Positions 1-7,967 of a DNA stretch of 34,071 bases are shown here, piece after piece. The translations under genes and the position numbers were made by a program. The notes beneath the pieces are model-generated. The model did not search any database, had not been told where the DNA came from, and saw only the letters and a program-made list of their open reading frames with translations. Numbering within the stretch: the first letter of the stretch is position 1; each line of letters opens with the position of its first letter. Source of the stretch: a virus; the IMG/VR virus record IMGVR_UViG_3300018421_000096, positions 1-34,071 of that record; one strand, written 5' to 3'.

Positions 1-78
1 GTCGGCACACATGAAAACCTCAAAGAGAGTTCTCTCCTGATTTAGGTAGTCCTGATTATTTTTATTCCACTGAGCCAT
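1..78 (-). CDS. N-terminus of an unidentified phage protein (cut by window edge)
   Basis: The first 26 codons of a gene that runs off the left edge. The readable start is MAQWNKNNQDYLNQERTLFE followed by VFMCAD. The ATG follows the stop codon of the preceding gene after one base, with AGGA about six bases upstream, so it looks translationally linked to that gene. T4 synteny would put the large terminase (gp17) close by, but the visible residues do not let me identify it as a terminase. The 'NQERTLFEVFMCAD' opening could equally be a virion structural protein. The function is left open. Confidence 0.7.
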   Translation of the reverse strand, partial: MAQWNKNNQDYLNQERTLFEVFMCAD

Positions 79-79
79 A

Positions 80-409
80 TTATTCCTGTGTCCAAGTTAG
101 TTTTTCTGGTTGGTATCTTTTTACCCCTGTTATTCTAAGAGTACTATTTGATGATACATTCGCTGGATAAATGTTATGAACAACTGCTCCAGGATATTCT
201 CCTTGTATTTGTTCCCCAAGGTGTTCTCTAGTTGGTAAATCTTTACAATTTATGTCCATACGATAAAGACTACCTTGCCACATTACGTCTGCAACATAAC
301 TTTCACCAAAGTTTTGTGAGTTTGGTTGTGATCCACTCACATTTAAAGTTCCATTGAAATCACCATTGATAGTAATACTCTCGGATAAAAATTTTTTAAA
401 ATCTTTCAT
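80..409 (-). CDS. Hypothetical small phage protein, 109 aa
   Basis: A soluble protein beginning MKDFKKFLSESITINGDFNG, with no membrane segment or recognised domain. The middle (GESYVADVMWQGSLYRMD) looks like beta structure, and the end is rich in charged residues (KRYQPEKLTWTQE). I chose the ATG at 409 rather than the in-frame start five codons upstream for two reasons. It overlaps the stop of the preceding gene as TAATG, and a strong GGAGGT Shine-Dalgarno lies seven bases before it. It sits between the cysteine-module protein and the gene at the left edge, inside the late structural operon, so a virion or packaging role is plausible. That is inference from position only. Confidence 0.8.
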   Translation of the reverse strand: MKDFKKFLSESITINGDFNGTLNVSGSQPNSQNFGESYVADVMWQGSLYRMDINCKDLPTREHLGEQIQGEYPGAVVHNIYPANVSSNSTLRITGVKRYQPEKLTWTQE

Positions 410-1854
410 TAGTTGCACCTCCAACGACGCAGTGCTTTGTTAATTCTTGAATCTGGATCTCTTGCTGTTTTTGATGATGTTAGTTTTGATTTCATTCCTT
501 TCATACGACGACAGAAGTTAGCACGACGTTCTGCTCTCTTCCCCTTTGGTTTCTTTTCAGTTACTGCAGTTTGAAGTTTTGATCCAGGATTTTCACGACG
601 ATAAGCATCAACTGCTGCTTGACTTAATCCATCAGTCTTGTCTTGGCGATTTACTTTTTGCCAATCCTCATCAAGTTCTGCTCTCCAATCATAGTGAGCA
701 TTGAGTGCCTGTTTAGTTGCAGTTGCATACATTACGCTCTTTGCATCATCACCATATCTTTTTCTGAAACCTGCAAAGTTTTTCTTCATGCTTTTTACGA
801 TTCGCTCTCGTTTATCCATTTGAGCGTCAGTCATTTTTTCTTGGATGACTTCATCTGCGGTGATTAAGTCGGTTGTCTCAATCTCAATTGGTTGGTAATC
901 ATCTCTCCAGTTTGAGAACTCATATCCTTCATTAGTGCTATTTCCCCAGTTAGCAGCACCAACTTTACGGCACTTGACTAATGCACCAGAAGCATACGCA
1001 CTTGGCCAAATCTTATAACGTGACTTGACTTTATGGTAACAAGCGTCTTTCTTCTCATTGAGTTGATCTAATTCATCTCTCCAATTTGAATACGATGCAG
1101 ACACTATTTTTGCTTCACCACTTCTATTTGCATTTGGATCTTCTCTACGCTTTTTCTTTGCCCTTCTTTCTCTTTCATCCTTACTCATTGCTGCGCGATC
1201 ATCTGGATCTCTACAAAATGGTTTTGTTGTCTGTCCTGGTTGCTTGGCACAAGGTTTTCCATCATATTTACCACCTGTTTGAACCCAACCACCATCGTCA
1301 AACCATTTATCTAATCTACCTTTATAATCTTTAGATTTGATTCCATCAGTTGCTTCATCCATATAACCTGCCGCAGCATCCATATTATGCTCGGTGTCCG
1401 TAATTTTTGCTTGGACCCAAGCTGGAATATTCTTTTCTTTCTTACCAAGTGCTTTGCGAAGTAACTTAATATTTCTCTCAGTTTTTTTCAACTGAGAATG
1501 TGCCATCGATACTTCGTGGTCTCCCTTTTCTTTTGCTTCGTTCACTTTTCTTCCTTGACAGTGTGCTCTTTGAGAGAATCCTTTTGGATTATCGCAATCG
1601 ATTGATCTTTTATATTTTTCGCTCCATCTTCTTCCTTCACTAACGGAGGAACCATTACTACCATTAGAAGGAGTACTGCTACCATTGCTAGTACCATTTC
1701 CATTCTTCTTGGTTTCAGTTTCCTCTTCACTGTGCTCACTGTCCTTCATAAGACGCCCAGTAGATGGCATGACGTGCCATCCCATAGGAATCTTCTTACA
1801 CTTCTTTGAAGTGAAACAGTAGTAGTATCCTTTTTTACAAGAATTACCTTTCAT
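409..1854 (-). CDS. Basic cysteine-module protein (DUF5872-like), probable structural or DNA-associated protein
   Basis: A strongly basic 481-residue protein built of short modules. Residues 1-35 form a Cys-rich start (Cys 6, 13, 19). Residues 43-72 are a Gly/Ser/Asn linker. Residues 84-103 (CDNPKGFSQRAHCQGRK) are a second Cys pair. Residues 177-247 resemble the DUF5872 region, with GGKYDGKPCAKQPGQ and FCRDPDDRAAM. Residues 271-297 (ACYHKVK...VKCRK) form a third Cys pair, and residues 435-480 a basic tail with FCRRMKGMK and RDPDSRINKALRRW. Three Trp-Arg motifs recur: SNWRDE near 256, SNWRDD near 314 and YDWRAE near 388. Such modules occur in phage structural proteins; an internal virion or DNA-binding role is my inference. 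It lies just after gp16, and its stop overlaps the next start. Confidence 0.8.
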   Translation of the reverse strand: MKGNSCKKGYYYCFTSKKCKKIPMGWHVMPSTGRLMKDSEHSEEETETKKNGNGTSNGSSTPSNGSNGSSVSEGRRWSEKYKRSIDCDNPKGFSQRAHCQGRKVNEAKEKGDHEVSMAHSQLKKTERNIKLLRKALGKKEKNIPAWVQAKITDTEHNMDAAAGYMDEATDGIKSKDYKGRLDKWFDDGGWVQTGGKYDGKPCAKQPGQTTKPFCRDPDDRAAMSKDERERRAKKKRREDPNANRSGEAKIVSASYSNWRDELDQLNEKKDACYHKVKSRYKIWPSAYASGALVKCRKVGAANWGNSTNEGYEFSNWRDDYQPIEIETTDLITADEVIQEKMTDAQMDKRERIVKSMKKNFAGFRKRYGDDAKSVMYATATKQALNAHYDWRAELDEDWQKVNRQDKTDGLSQAAVDAYRRENPGSKLQTAVTEKKPKGKRAERRANFCRRMKGMKSKLTSSKTARDPDSRINKALRRWRCN

Positions 1855-1860
1855 TATCAG

Positions 1861-2280
1861 TTATTCTTTATCATTACTATTTAGAAAACCTTGTTTAAGT
1901 AACTTAGACAAGTCTGAAGTTGAACCAACAAATACAGCATTGTTTGTCACATTATTTGTTGTCTTAACAGTCTCTTCTTCAACGTCCTTAAGTTTTTTCT
2001 GCAGATCAATTAATTTATCTGTGGTATCTGCAACACTTTTAATTAACTGACCTGCAACTTCATAAGCTCTTGGACTTCCACCCTCACCTGCCAATTCCAT
2101 AATTCCATTGATTGCCTCTTGCCCCTTTTCAATCAAAGAATATAAGTTAGCACGAGTGTACTCATAGTCTTTCTTAATATCATTCTTTTCCTCTGGTTTC
2201 TGTATCGCTCCAGGTTTCTCAACCTCAACAATACTACTCTCTACATTGAGGGCTTGGTCAATAGCATCAAAATCTGACAT
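1861..2280 (-). CDS. 16: Small terminase subunit, gp16-like
   Basis: A 139-residue match to the T4 gp16 family (T4 gp16 is 164 residues). This is the small terminase subunit that forms a ring, recognises the phage DNA and stimulates the large subunit gp17 during packaging. The alignable core is a helical segment (DYEYTRANLYSLIEKGQEAI, then SPRAYEVAGQLI, then TDKLIDLQKKLKDVEE), corresponding to the SPRHMEV and LKLHKDMKD segments of T4. A C-terminal NNAVFVGSTSDLSKLL corresponds to T4 NATVFMGSPTELMDEI. The acidic N-terminus (residues 1-35) is variable. It follows gp15 by six bases, the same order as in T4. Confidence 0.9.
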   Translation of the reverse strand: MSDFDAIDQALNVESSIVEVEKPGAIQKPEEKNDIKKDYEYTRANLYSLIEKGQEAINGIMELAGEGGSPRAYEVAGQLIKSVADTTDKLIDLQKKLKDVEEETVKTTNNVTNNAVFVGSTSDLSKLLKQGFLNSNDKE

Positions 2281-2286
2281 AAGTTA

Positions 2287-3333
2287 TTAAATATCAATTT
2301 GGCGTGTTGGACTATAGTCTTTTCCGTCACTAAAGTATGTGAAGGACTCATTGAAACCAAAGTCATCATCTGGTTCAATCAGTGCATCATCCGCAGTAGT
2401 TAGCAGATTAATGTTTGCATCTTTAAGATGCTCTACTGCAGTTGTAGATTCATATCCTCTCTGAACATAAAGTTGAGTTCCAGATGGGATAGCTTCAATA
2501 TACATGATTTCATTGTCAATAATAATTCTATTCCCAATGGCGAATCCGGAACTATCAACAACTGGTAGTAAAGTATCTGTTGCTGTAACAGTTGATGTCA
2601 AGTCTCCAGTGTTATCATTATTATAGTCAACCTTTGCTCTTGGAGTAACTACATATCTCATTTCTCTCTTTGCAGTAGTTCTATTGGTTGAAGCATATGT
2701 ATCAACCTGAACTTTCTTAATGAGACCTTCTGGACTATCAGCAATTGGACCAAACAGATAAGTTTTTGCTGTGAATTTTAGTGTGTAAATTAATGCTCTT
2801 CTGCTAGAAAAATCACCCTCATAATCATCTTGGAACGATATATTATTCAATATGATTGGAACGTCTCTCTTTTCTCCAATCGAATCAACTAAATTGATTG
2901 TGAGATTAAATGATGGTTGAAAATATGGCAAAATTTGTTCGATGATTTGCAGGGCATCATCGTTCAATTTGCACATAATAGATAACTCAAATCCAATATT
3001 ATATGGCACTGGCATGTAAACTTTTTTCATTGTTGTGCCAGTTACTGCTTTGAATGTTTGGGTTATACCAGACTTTCTAGTGGCATCATATTCTAAAGAT
3101 GTCATCTCAAATGACATTCTTGGTAAAGTTATTTGTACTGCCTTATTTAAATTTGCCTGCTGATCTAGACGTGCAAGAAACTTTTGCTTTGGTCCATATG
3201 CTAAACTAACTCTTTGATCATTTATGATCTTTCCATCAGCATCTTTATGCTTGATACTAATTTGATTAAAAAGAGTTCCAAAACCAATAATGGTTTTTCT
3301 AATGATCTCGTGGTAAAAGTAAGTTCCTAACAT
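2287..3333 (-). CDS. 15: Tail sheath stabiliser / tail completion protein gp15
   Basis: A 348-residue homologue of T4 gp15 (272 residues), the hexameric terminator that caps the sheath and tube and joins the tail to the neck. The N-terminus (YFYHEIIRKTIIGFGTLFNQ) and the central signature (ELSIMCKLNDDALQIIEQIL followed by PYFQPSFN) match T4 gp15 (ELSIFTRYEDDMFQIVEQIL, PYFQPHFN). SSRRALIYTLKF matches T4 LSRRRIEWSLTF. Roughly residues 215-320 are additional and contain a module IGNRIIIDNEIMYIEAIP...VQRGYESTTAVEH, seen again in two other proteins of this window. The start overlaps the gp14 stop as TAATG. Confidence 0.92.
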   Translation of the reverse strand: MLGTYFYHEIIRKTIIGFGTLFNQISIKHKDADGKIINDQRVSLAYGPKQKFLARLDQQANLNKAVQITLPRMSFEMTSLEYDATRKSGITQTFKAVTGTTMKKVYMPVPYNIGFELSIMCKLNDDALQIIEQILPYFQPSFNLTINLVDSIGEKRDVPIILNNISFQDDYEGDFSSRRALIYTLKFTAKTYLFGPIADSPEGLIKKVQVDTYASTNRTTAKREMRYVVTPRAKVDYNNDNTGDLTSTVTATDTLLPVVDSSGFAIGNRIIIDNEIMYIEAIPSGTQLYVQRGYESTTAVEHLKDANINLLTTADDALIEPDDDFGFNESFTYFSDGKDYSPTRQIDI

Positions 3334-4742
3334 TAATATGTACCAAATGGGTTGGATTCAGTAAAATCTAAGATGAGATCTGAAGAATCCTCTATCTCGT
3401 CGTTTTGTTCATATTTATTATCGGTTGTACTAGCTGTTCCTACAGTCTTAATTGCATACTCTGCAGAAGACTTGCCACCAGTGATAACTTCTCCGGGAGT
3501 AAATCTGCCAGTTACAATACCAACTTTCAATATACTGGTATCAGAATCCCAATTCTTGACTCTGGCAGTAGTACTGGTTGCAGATCCAGTGACAACCTCA
3601 TTAAACCAGAAAGTTCCAACTCCCACTGTCGATGCGGCACCAATTGTGACGGTTGGGGCGGATGCCAAGTATCCAGAACCAGCGTCTACTATTCTAAGAG
3701 CACTGATTGTTCCGGCAGCACTAACAACTGCCTTTGCTGTTGCATTTAGATTTGGTGATAGTGATGCTACGGATATACTAACCGTTGGAACTGTACTATA
3801 ACCAACTCCACCATCAGTAACGGTTAACTTAACAACACCTCTCTTATCTGTAACGATTCCACAAGTTGCTGCAGCACCAGCACCACCGCCACCAGTAATA
3901 GTGATTGTTGGTGCTGCACCGGTATATCCAATACCCGCGTGTGTCAACAATATTTCAGATATTGAAGTTACATTATTTCTGGTGGTAGTAATTGCAACAG
4001 CGGTTGCAGTTGTACCAGTACTTACAGAATTTCCATTTGGATCTGTTGGACCAGAAATAGTTACGATTGGTGTGCTAGTGTATCCAGATCCATCATTATT
4101 TAAGAAAATCTGCCGTATATATCCTTGACCAACTGTTGAAGTCGCTGTAGCGCGAGATGTCGTAGTGAACATTGTAAGATCAATAATATATCCTTGATCT
4201 TCTATTGTCTTATCAATATCTTCTACTGATGTATCAATAACTTCATCTTCATATTCAAAGAGTTCACATTGAAGTTCATAGACATAATTTTTACCCAACT
4301 GGTAAAATGGACTTTCATGTTCTACAAATTTAACTTCAAATAATCTTTGTCCTAGTGGAAAATAAATTAAATCTCCTTCTCTTGGTCTTGATGAGACTGT
4401 AATTTCATCATCATCTTCTCCTTCGAGAAAAACTGCAATAAAATCTTCAAACCTCTCTTTGGATATAACTAAACTAACTTCATCTCTGATGCTTACGCCA
4501 AATTTAGTCATGATGTCGCCAGCACCACTGTAACCATCGTAATTATTAAGGTATGCTTCTATGAGGAAGTTGTCATCAAATTTTGATGATTGCACTTCTT
4601 CAAGGATAGTTTGTTTTCTAACAAACTTTCTTGGTATATAAGTTACCTCAACACCATATATTTTAAGTTGCTCGTTAATAAGATCCTGTATGAGATTTTG
4701 TTCTCCACGAGAACCTTGAAGAAAAAAGGGATTTAGTGCCAT
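3333..4742 (-). CDS. 14: Neck protein gp14 with an inserted glycine-rich repeat region
   Basis: A homologue of T4 gp14, a neck protein that with gp13 completes the head and makes the tail docking site. The first ~190 residues carry the family signal: MALNPFFLQGSRGEQNLIQD, EVTYIPRKFVRKQTILEEV, then DEVSLVISKERFEDF and EGDLIYFPLGQRLFEVKFVE. The extreme C-terminus LILDFTESNPFGTY is also typical. At 469 residues it is far longer than T4 gp14 (256). The extra part, about residues 195-440, contains four Gly-x-Gly-Tyr repeats (see the repeat entry) and a GEVITGGKSSAEYAI segment. It is coupled by one-base TAATG overlaps to gp13 before it and gp15 after it. Confidence 0.92.
   Translation of the reverse strand: MALNPFFLQGSRGEQNLIQDLINEQLKIYGVEVTYIPRKFVRKQTILEEVQSSKFDDNFLIEAYLNNYDGYSGAGDIMTKFGVSIRDEVSLVISKERFEDFIAVFLEGEDDDEITVSSRPREGDLIYFPLGQRLFEVKFVEHESPFYQLGKNYVYELQCELFEYEDEVIDTSVEDIDKTIEDQGYIIDLTMFTTTSRATATSTVGQGYIRQIFLNNDGSGYTSTPIVTISGPTDPNGNSVSTGTTATAVAITTTRNNVTSISEILLTHAGIGYTGAAPTITITGGGGAGAAATCGIVTDKRGVVKLTVTDGGVGYSTVPTVSISVASLSPNLNATAKAVVSAAGTISALRIVDAGSGYLASAPTVTIGAASTVGVGTFWFNEVVTGSATSTTARVKNWDSDTSILKVGIVTGRFTPGEVITGGKSSAEYAIKTVGTASTTDNKYEQNDEIEDSSDLILDFTESNPFGTY
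3660..4115 (-). repeat. Four glycine-rich GxGY beta-repeats inside gp14
   Basis: Within the gp14 coding sequence four degenerate units recur. Their cores are NNDGSGYTSTPIVTI (around 4075-4100), THAGIGYTGAAPTITI (around 3910-3950), TDGGVGYSTVPTVSI (around 3793-3820) and VDAGSGYLASAPTVTI (around 3666-3690). Each is followed by a Gly/Ala-rich stretch ending in A-x-A-x-V. The spacing is about 40-55 residues. The same unit occurs in the gp8, DUF4815 and giant proteins of this window. Confidence 0.8.
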
Positions 4743-5587
4743 TATCCAATAAAGTCGTAAGGTGGAAGTTCATAATCAAGTGCCATTCTTGATTGAAGCT
4801 CTGCTAATTCTTTTTCTGCATCATCGTATAATTGACGCCCGTTGAGTTCAATTCCTCCAGGAAGTTTAACTCCACCAAACTTAATTAAGTTTTGTCCCCA
4901 CTGCCTCTTGATTAAAGAGGTTAAATATTTTTTGAGGAAACTATCATTATAAACACCTGTAAATGTTGTTGGATCTAAAATTCTATAACAATCTATAATT
5001 ATAAAGTCATCTACAGTTTGTGATCCCCAATCTATATCAAGATATAATCTATCCTGCCTTTTATTAAATCTTACTTGCTTATCAGTTGTTAAAAGAAAAT
5101 CAATATCTTCCAAATAAGTTTTGGTCATTGCATATTGTAAGAGTTCAACTGAGTTGAAATAGTACAAATCATTTAAGAACAATTGATATTTGATACTGAA
5201 CATTCCACCTGAAATGGAACTAGTATCAAATTTGAATATCTTTTCTACACCTATGACAGAATCTGGAACTTGAATGAAGTTTGAAGTTTCATAGAAATTG
5301 GATGTGGTAGTTCCATATCCACTAATAGTTGTTGATGTTGCACTTGTTGTAACAATCCCAACACCTGTGGTATTCTTCGCCTGTCCTCTGTTTATATCTT
5401 CTTGAGTAATCTTATACTTCAAATACATTCTTTCAACACCATCAAAGTGTCTTTCTTGAAAGTATTGTAAAGCATCATCAACCAAATCATCGATTTGGTC
5501 ATCATCGACGTTAATTTCTAATACTGGTGCACCCAAACGCCTCAAACAATAATCAATCAATTGTTGGCGTGTTGCTGGTTTTGCCAT
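4742..5587 (-). CDS. 13: Neck protein gp13
   Basis: A 281-residue homologue of T4 gp13 (309 residues), the head-completion neck protein that acts with gp14 after DNA packaging. The recognisable N-terminal block at residues 8-45 reads QLIDYCLRRLGAPVLEINVD followed by DDQIDDLVDDALQYF. Later conserved parts are IQVPDSVIGVEKIFKF, a beta-rich DRLYLDIDWG, and a C-terminal helical block, KKYLTSLIKRQWGQNLIKFG then LPGGIELNGRQLYDDAEKEL. The start ATG overlaps the stop of the upstream coiled-coil gene (TAATG) and its own stop overlaps the gp14 start, so gp13-14-15 look translationally coupled. Confidence 0.93.
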   Translation of the reverse strand: MAKPATRQQLIDYCLRRLGAPVLEINVDDDQIDDLVDDALQYFQERHFDGVERMYLKYKITQEDINRGQAKNTTGVGIVTTSATSTTISGYGTTTSNFYETSNFIQVPDSVIGVEKIFKFDTSSISGGMFSIKYQLFLNDLYYFNSVELLQYAMTKTYLEDIDFLLTTDKQVRFNKRQDRLYLDIDWGSQTVDDFIIIDCYRILDPTTFTGVYNDSFLKKYLTSLIKRQWGQNLIKFGGVKLPGGIELNGRQLYDDAEKELAELQSRMALDYELPPYDFIG

Positions 5588-5808
5588 TAGAATCCCTCAG
5601 CGTCTATAACAGTCTTTGGTTGTGTTTTTTTACTTTTTGTTTTTAAACTTTCCACCTCTTTTTTTAGTTCAACTACTTCTCTAGATTGCTCTTCAAATCT
5701 TTGGTTTAGAACCATCAACTTCGCTTCAAAAGCTACAACCTGAGAAAGTAAATCTGCCGATTTTTGCTGATAAACTAAAATTAAAGACCTATAATCAGTT
5801 TCATTCAT
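5587..5808 (-). CDS. Small coiled-coil protein upstream of gp13
   Basis: A 73-residue protein starting MNETDYRSLILVYQQKSADL. Nearly the whole sequence is predicted helix with heptad-like spacing (LLSQVVAFEAKLMVLNQRFE, then VVELKKEVESLKTK), ending in a Lys/Gln tail and DAEGF. I placed the start at the ATG at 5808 rather than the in-frame TTG at 5820, because the TTG falls in the T-tract of the terminator. It is the first gene behind the late promoter at 5845-5852 and is coupled to gp13. I do not recognise a T4 counterpart. A small virion-assembly or fibritin-like role is only a positional guess. Confidence 0.8.
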   Translation of the reverse strand: MNETDYRSLILVYQQKSADLLSQVVAFEAKLMVLNQRFEEQSREVVELKKEVESLKTKSKKTQPKTVIDAEGF

Positions 5809-5818
5809 AATTGCATAC

Positions 5819-5843
5819 AAAAAAAGGTGGGATTATCCCACCT
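5819..5843 (-). terminator. Factor-independent terminator after the fibre gene
   Basis: On the minus strand AGGTGGGA-TAA-TCCCACCT forms an 8-bp stem with a 3-base loop. Its 3' end runs into a T-tract of seven (5825-5819). It lies 25 bases beyond the stop of the fibre-like gene. Confidence 0.88.
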
Positions 5844-5844
5844 G

Positions 5845-5852
5845 TATTTATA
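5845..5852 (-). promoter_or_regulatory. T4-type late promoter TATAAATA
   Basis: A perfect TATAAATA lies between the stop of the fibre gene and the terminator hairpin, upstream of the coiled-coil/gp13-gp16 operon. With T4 late spacing, transcription would start near 5839, inside the 5' arm of the terminator stem. Confidence 0.75.
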
Positions 5853-5868
5853 AGTTGTTTAAAAGTTA

Positions 5869-7926
5869 TCAGACGAATGTTCCACCATCTACGGTGATAT
5901 CATTTAAAAATCTTTCCGATCCTGTGCATGAAATTACTTGCTGAGTACCAGCACAATCACTAATCCAAAGACCCTTGATTTGGAGGTCTGCATAGTGTGC
6001 GACTGTCAACACGCTTGTCAATTCTGATACATCAGAACCAATACCGATTCTCTGCTCAGAGTCATCCCAGAACACTGCTGCTTTCTTGGCAGCACTATTT
6101 ACAAAGTAGTGGAAAATTGTACCAACATCAATGTCTGCATCTGTGGTAGGTGCAACCAGATCACCACCACTATTGACAAGTCCAATTTCAATCAGGGAGT
6201 CCTCAACCTTTAAGGTTTCGGTGTTAACAACGGTCTGAGATCCCAGAATCGTCAGATTTCCGTTAAGTGTAACATCTCCAGTGCTGTCAGCAATTGTAAT
6301 TGCTGCAGTTCCGTCTTTTGCTTTAATATTAGAAGCTTCAAGAGTTGTAACATCAATAGTGTTAACAACTGTGAGTGTTTGACCGGAGAACGTTAAATCG
6401 CCATCGTCTGTGAGAGCGCCAGAAGAACCAGCAAGAACAACACGACCAGAGGTCAGATCGCTAACAGTAGCGGATGAAAGAATAGTCTCAGCACCAGAGA
6501 CATTTAAACCGCCATTGAAATCAACAGCACCAGTTACAGTGAGAGCACCACCAACATTAACATCGGTAAACGTACCAATGCCTACATTTAATGCATCTAT
6601 CTCTGCTGTGCCGTCAATAAACAGGTTTCTCCACTGATTACCAGAGGTTCCAAGATCAACAGCATCATCACTAAGAGGAATCAGGCTGCTATCAAAACGT
6701 CCAGTGGCAGTAATGGTGTCAGTAACTTCATTTCCAAGATCAACAGCACCATTTGCCGTAAGAGTTCCAGTAACAGTTAATCCTGCGTTTGCAGTTACAC
6801 CCTGTGATCCATCAAATGTTAAGGCAGCATTTCCACCACTATCTCTAACATCATTTCCGTTAACACGAATGTCTCCACCAACAACTACATCTGTAGAGAA
6901 TGTTGAAACTCCTGTAACATTAATTCCACTATTGGCAACAGTAAGACCATCTGCATCAGTATAAGTTAAACTTGCATCATCTTCAAGAGCACCTGAAGTT
7001 CCGGCAAGAACAACACGACCAGCAGTAAGGTCAGAAACGGTAGCAGATGAAAGTGTGGTTTCTCCACCAGAGATATCAGCACCACCGTTAACATCTAAAG
7101 CACCAGTAACTGTGGTTGCACCACTGACGTTGATGTCAACAAAAGTACCAATGCCTACATTTAATGCGTCAATGTCTGCCGTACCATCAATAAACAGGTC
7201 TCTCCATTGTTTAGAAGACGAACCTAAATCAAATGTATCGTCAGTATTTGGAATTACATTTGAATTAATTTCGCCACCAAGTACGATATTATCGGTGTCA
7301 GAATCACCGAGGTTAATTGTTCCACCTCTGAATTCTACAGCACCTTCAAAGGTTGAAAGACCAACAACATAGAAATCGGCAGTGATCGACGCTGCGGCAC
7401 CAACTGTCAGATTCTTGGCAATACCTACGCCACCATCAATCTGAACTGCACCACTATCAACATTACCTAAAGTATTATCCTGCGTACTTTCAAAGGTGGT
7501 AATACCAGAGACAGTTACTGTGCTGTTGACATCTACCTGAGATGTATTGAATGTTGCAATACCAGTAAATACTGGGTTTGCTGATCCACTAGCCCAACTT
7601 AAATTTCCAGATCCATCGTTAGTCAGTACCGAAGATACTGCACCTTGGGCAGATGGGAAAATAAGTTCTACATCTGAAGCAATGCTTGTTGGTGCTTTCA
7701 GAGAAATTTTATTTGTTCCGTTGGCAGTAGCTTCGAAGATATTTACGGCGCTACCTGCCGATGCAGTTTCTGTGGACCAGAATCTACCACTTCCAACAAA
7801 TTGGTTTCCCGAACTGCTGCCGAGATAAAGATCAAACTTATCAATTGTAAAACCAGGTTCACCAACAGCCAGAGCGGGCAAATCAGTTAGATTTCCCCTT
7901 TTAAACTTTAAAACAGGTGCGGCCAT
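5869..7926 (-). CDS. Tail-fibre-like structural protein with internal duplication
   Basis: A 685-residue protein. The N-terminus (MAAPVLKFKRGNLTDLPALA, then GEPGFTIDKFDLYLGSS and GSGRFWSTET) is the kind of anchor domain seen in marine phage fibre proteins. The remainder is low-complexity beta repeat rich in Val, Thr, Asp and Gly, as in trimeric fibres, with runs such as 'TVSGITTF' and 'LTVTGTLTANGAV'. A segment of roughly 115 residues occurs twice (see the repeat entry). The C-terminal ~130 residues (SLIEIGLVNSGGDLVAPTTD, FHYFVNSAAKKAAVFWDDSE, QRIGIGSDVSE) are non-repetitive and could be the tip. It occupies the place of T4 genes 12/wac. Host adhesion is inferred, not shown. Confidence 0.82.
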   Translation of the reverse strand: MAAPVLKFKRGNLTDLPALAVGEPGFTIDKFDLYLGSSSGNQFVGSGRFWSTETASAGSAVNIFEATANGTNKISLKAPTSIASDVELIFPSAQGAVSSVLTNDGSGNLSWASGSANPVFTGIATFNTSQVDVNSTVTVSGITTFESTQDNTLGNVDSGAVQIDGGVGIAKNLTVGAAASITADFYVVGLSTFEGAVEFRGGTINLGDSDTDNIVLGGEINSNVIPNTDDTFDLGSSSKQWRDLFIDGTADIDALNVGIGTFVDINVSGATTVTGALDVNGGADISGGETTLSSATVSDLTAGRVVLAGTSGALEDDASLTYTDADGLTVANSGINVTGVSTFSTDVVVGGDIRVNGNDVRDSGGNAALTFDGSQGVTANAGLTVTGTLTANGAVDLGNEVTDTITATGRFDSSLIPLSDDAVDLGTSGNQWRNLFIDGTAEIDALNVGIGTFTDVNVGGALTVTGAVDFNGGLNVSGAETILSSATVSDLTSGRVVLAGSSGALTDDGDLTFSGQTLTVVNTIDVTTLEASNIKAKDGTAAITIADSTGDVTLNGNLTILGSQTVVNTETLKVEDSLIEIGLVNSGGDLVAPTTDADIDVGTIFHYFVNSAAKKAAVFWDDSEQRIGIGSDVSELTSVLTVAHYADLQIKGLWISDCAGTQQVISCTGSERFLNDITVDGGTFV
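6387..7317 (-). repeat. Duplicated ~115-residue segment in the fibre-like gene
   Basis: Two copies, about 6960-7317 and 6387-6740, are separated by a unique stretch. Each contains DLG-S--QWR-LFIDGTA-I followed by DALNVGIGTF, then SSATVSDLT-GRVVLAG-SG and AL-DD. Both DNA copies keep near-identical blocks, such as the bases encoding DALNVGIGTF. This indicates an intragenic duplication. Confidence 0.8.
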
Positions 7927-7948
7927 TTTTCAGTATTACCTTTTTATG

Positions 7949-7955
7949 TATTTAG
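7949..7955 (-). promoter_or_regulatory. Late-promoter variant CTAAATA before the fibre-like gene
   Basis: CTAAATA lies in the 41-base gap upstream of the ATG at 7926. It differs from the T4 late core in its second base and resembles motifs found before cyanophage late genes. An AGGT about a dozen bases before the ATG is a weak ribosome site. Confidence 0.5.
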
Positions 7956-7967
7956 TTAAAAAATTAC

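Noticed and set aside
1-78. Left-edge partial gene considered as the large terminase gp17
   Set aside because: Synteny would allow it, but the 26 visible residues do not match what I know of gp17 starts; left unidentified.
3412-3419. AATAAATA inside gp14 as a late promoter
   Set aside because: It lies within coding sequence near the gp14 end. A start for gp15 is possible but nothing else supports it, and AT-rich DNA produces such matches by chance.
3352-3801. Plus-strand open frame of about 149 codons opposite gp14
   Set aside because: It mirrors the low-complexity repeat codons of gp14, has no ribosome site or neighbours on that strand, and gp14 is certain there.
6410-7828. Several plus-strand open frames rich in Pro, Val, Ser opposite the fibre gene
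   Set aside because: They are complements of the Thr/Ala/Gly repeat codons; no start signals and no continuous operon on the plus strand.
5869-7926. Regular repeats in the fibre gene considered as a CRISPR array
   Set aside because: The repeats are in-frame protein repeats of about 115 residues, not short identical repeats with unique spacers.
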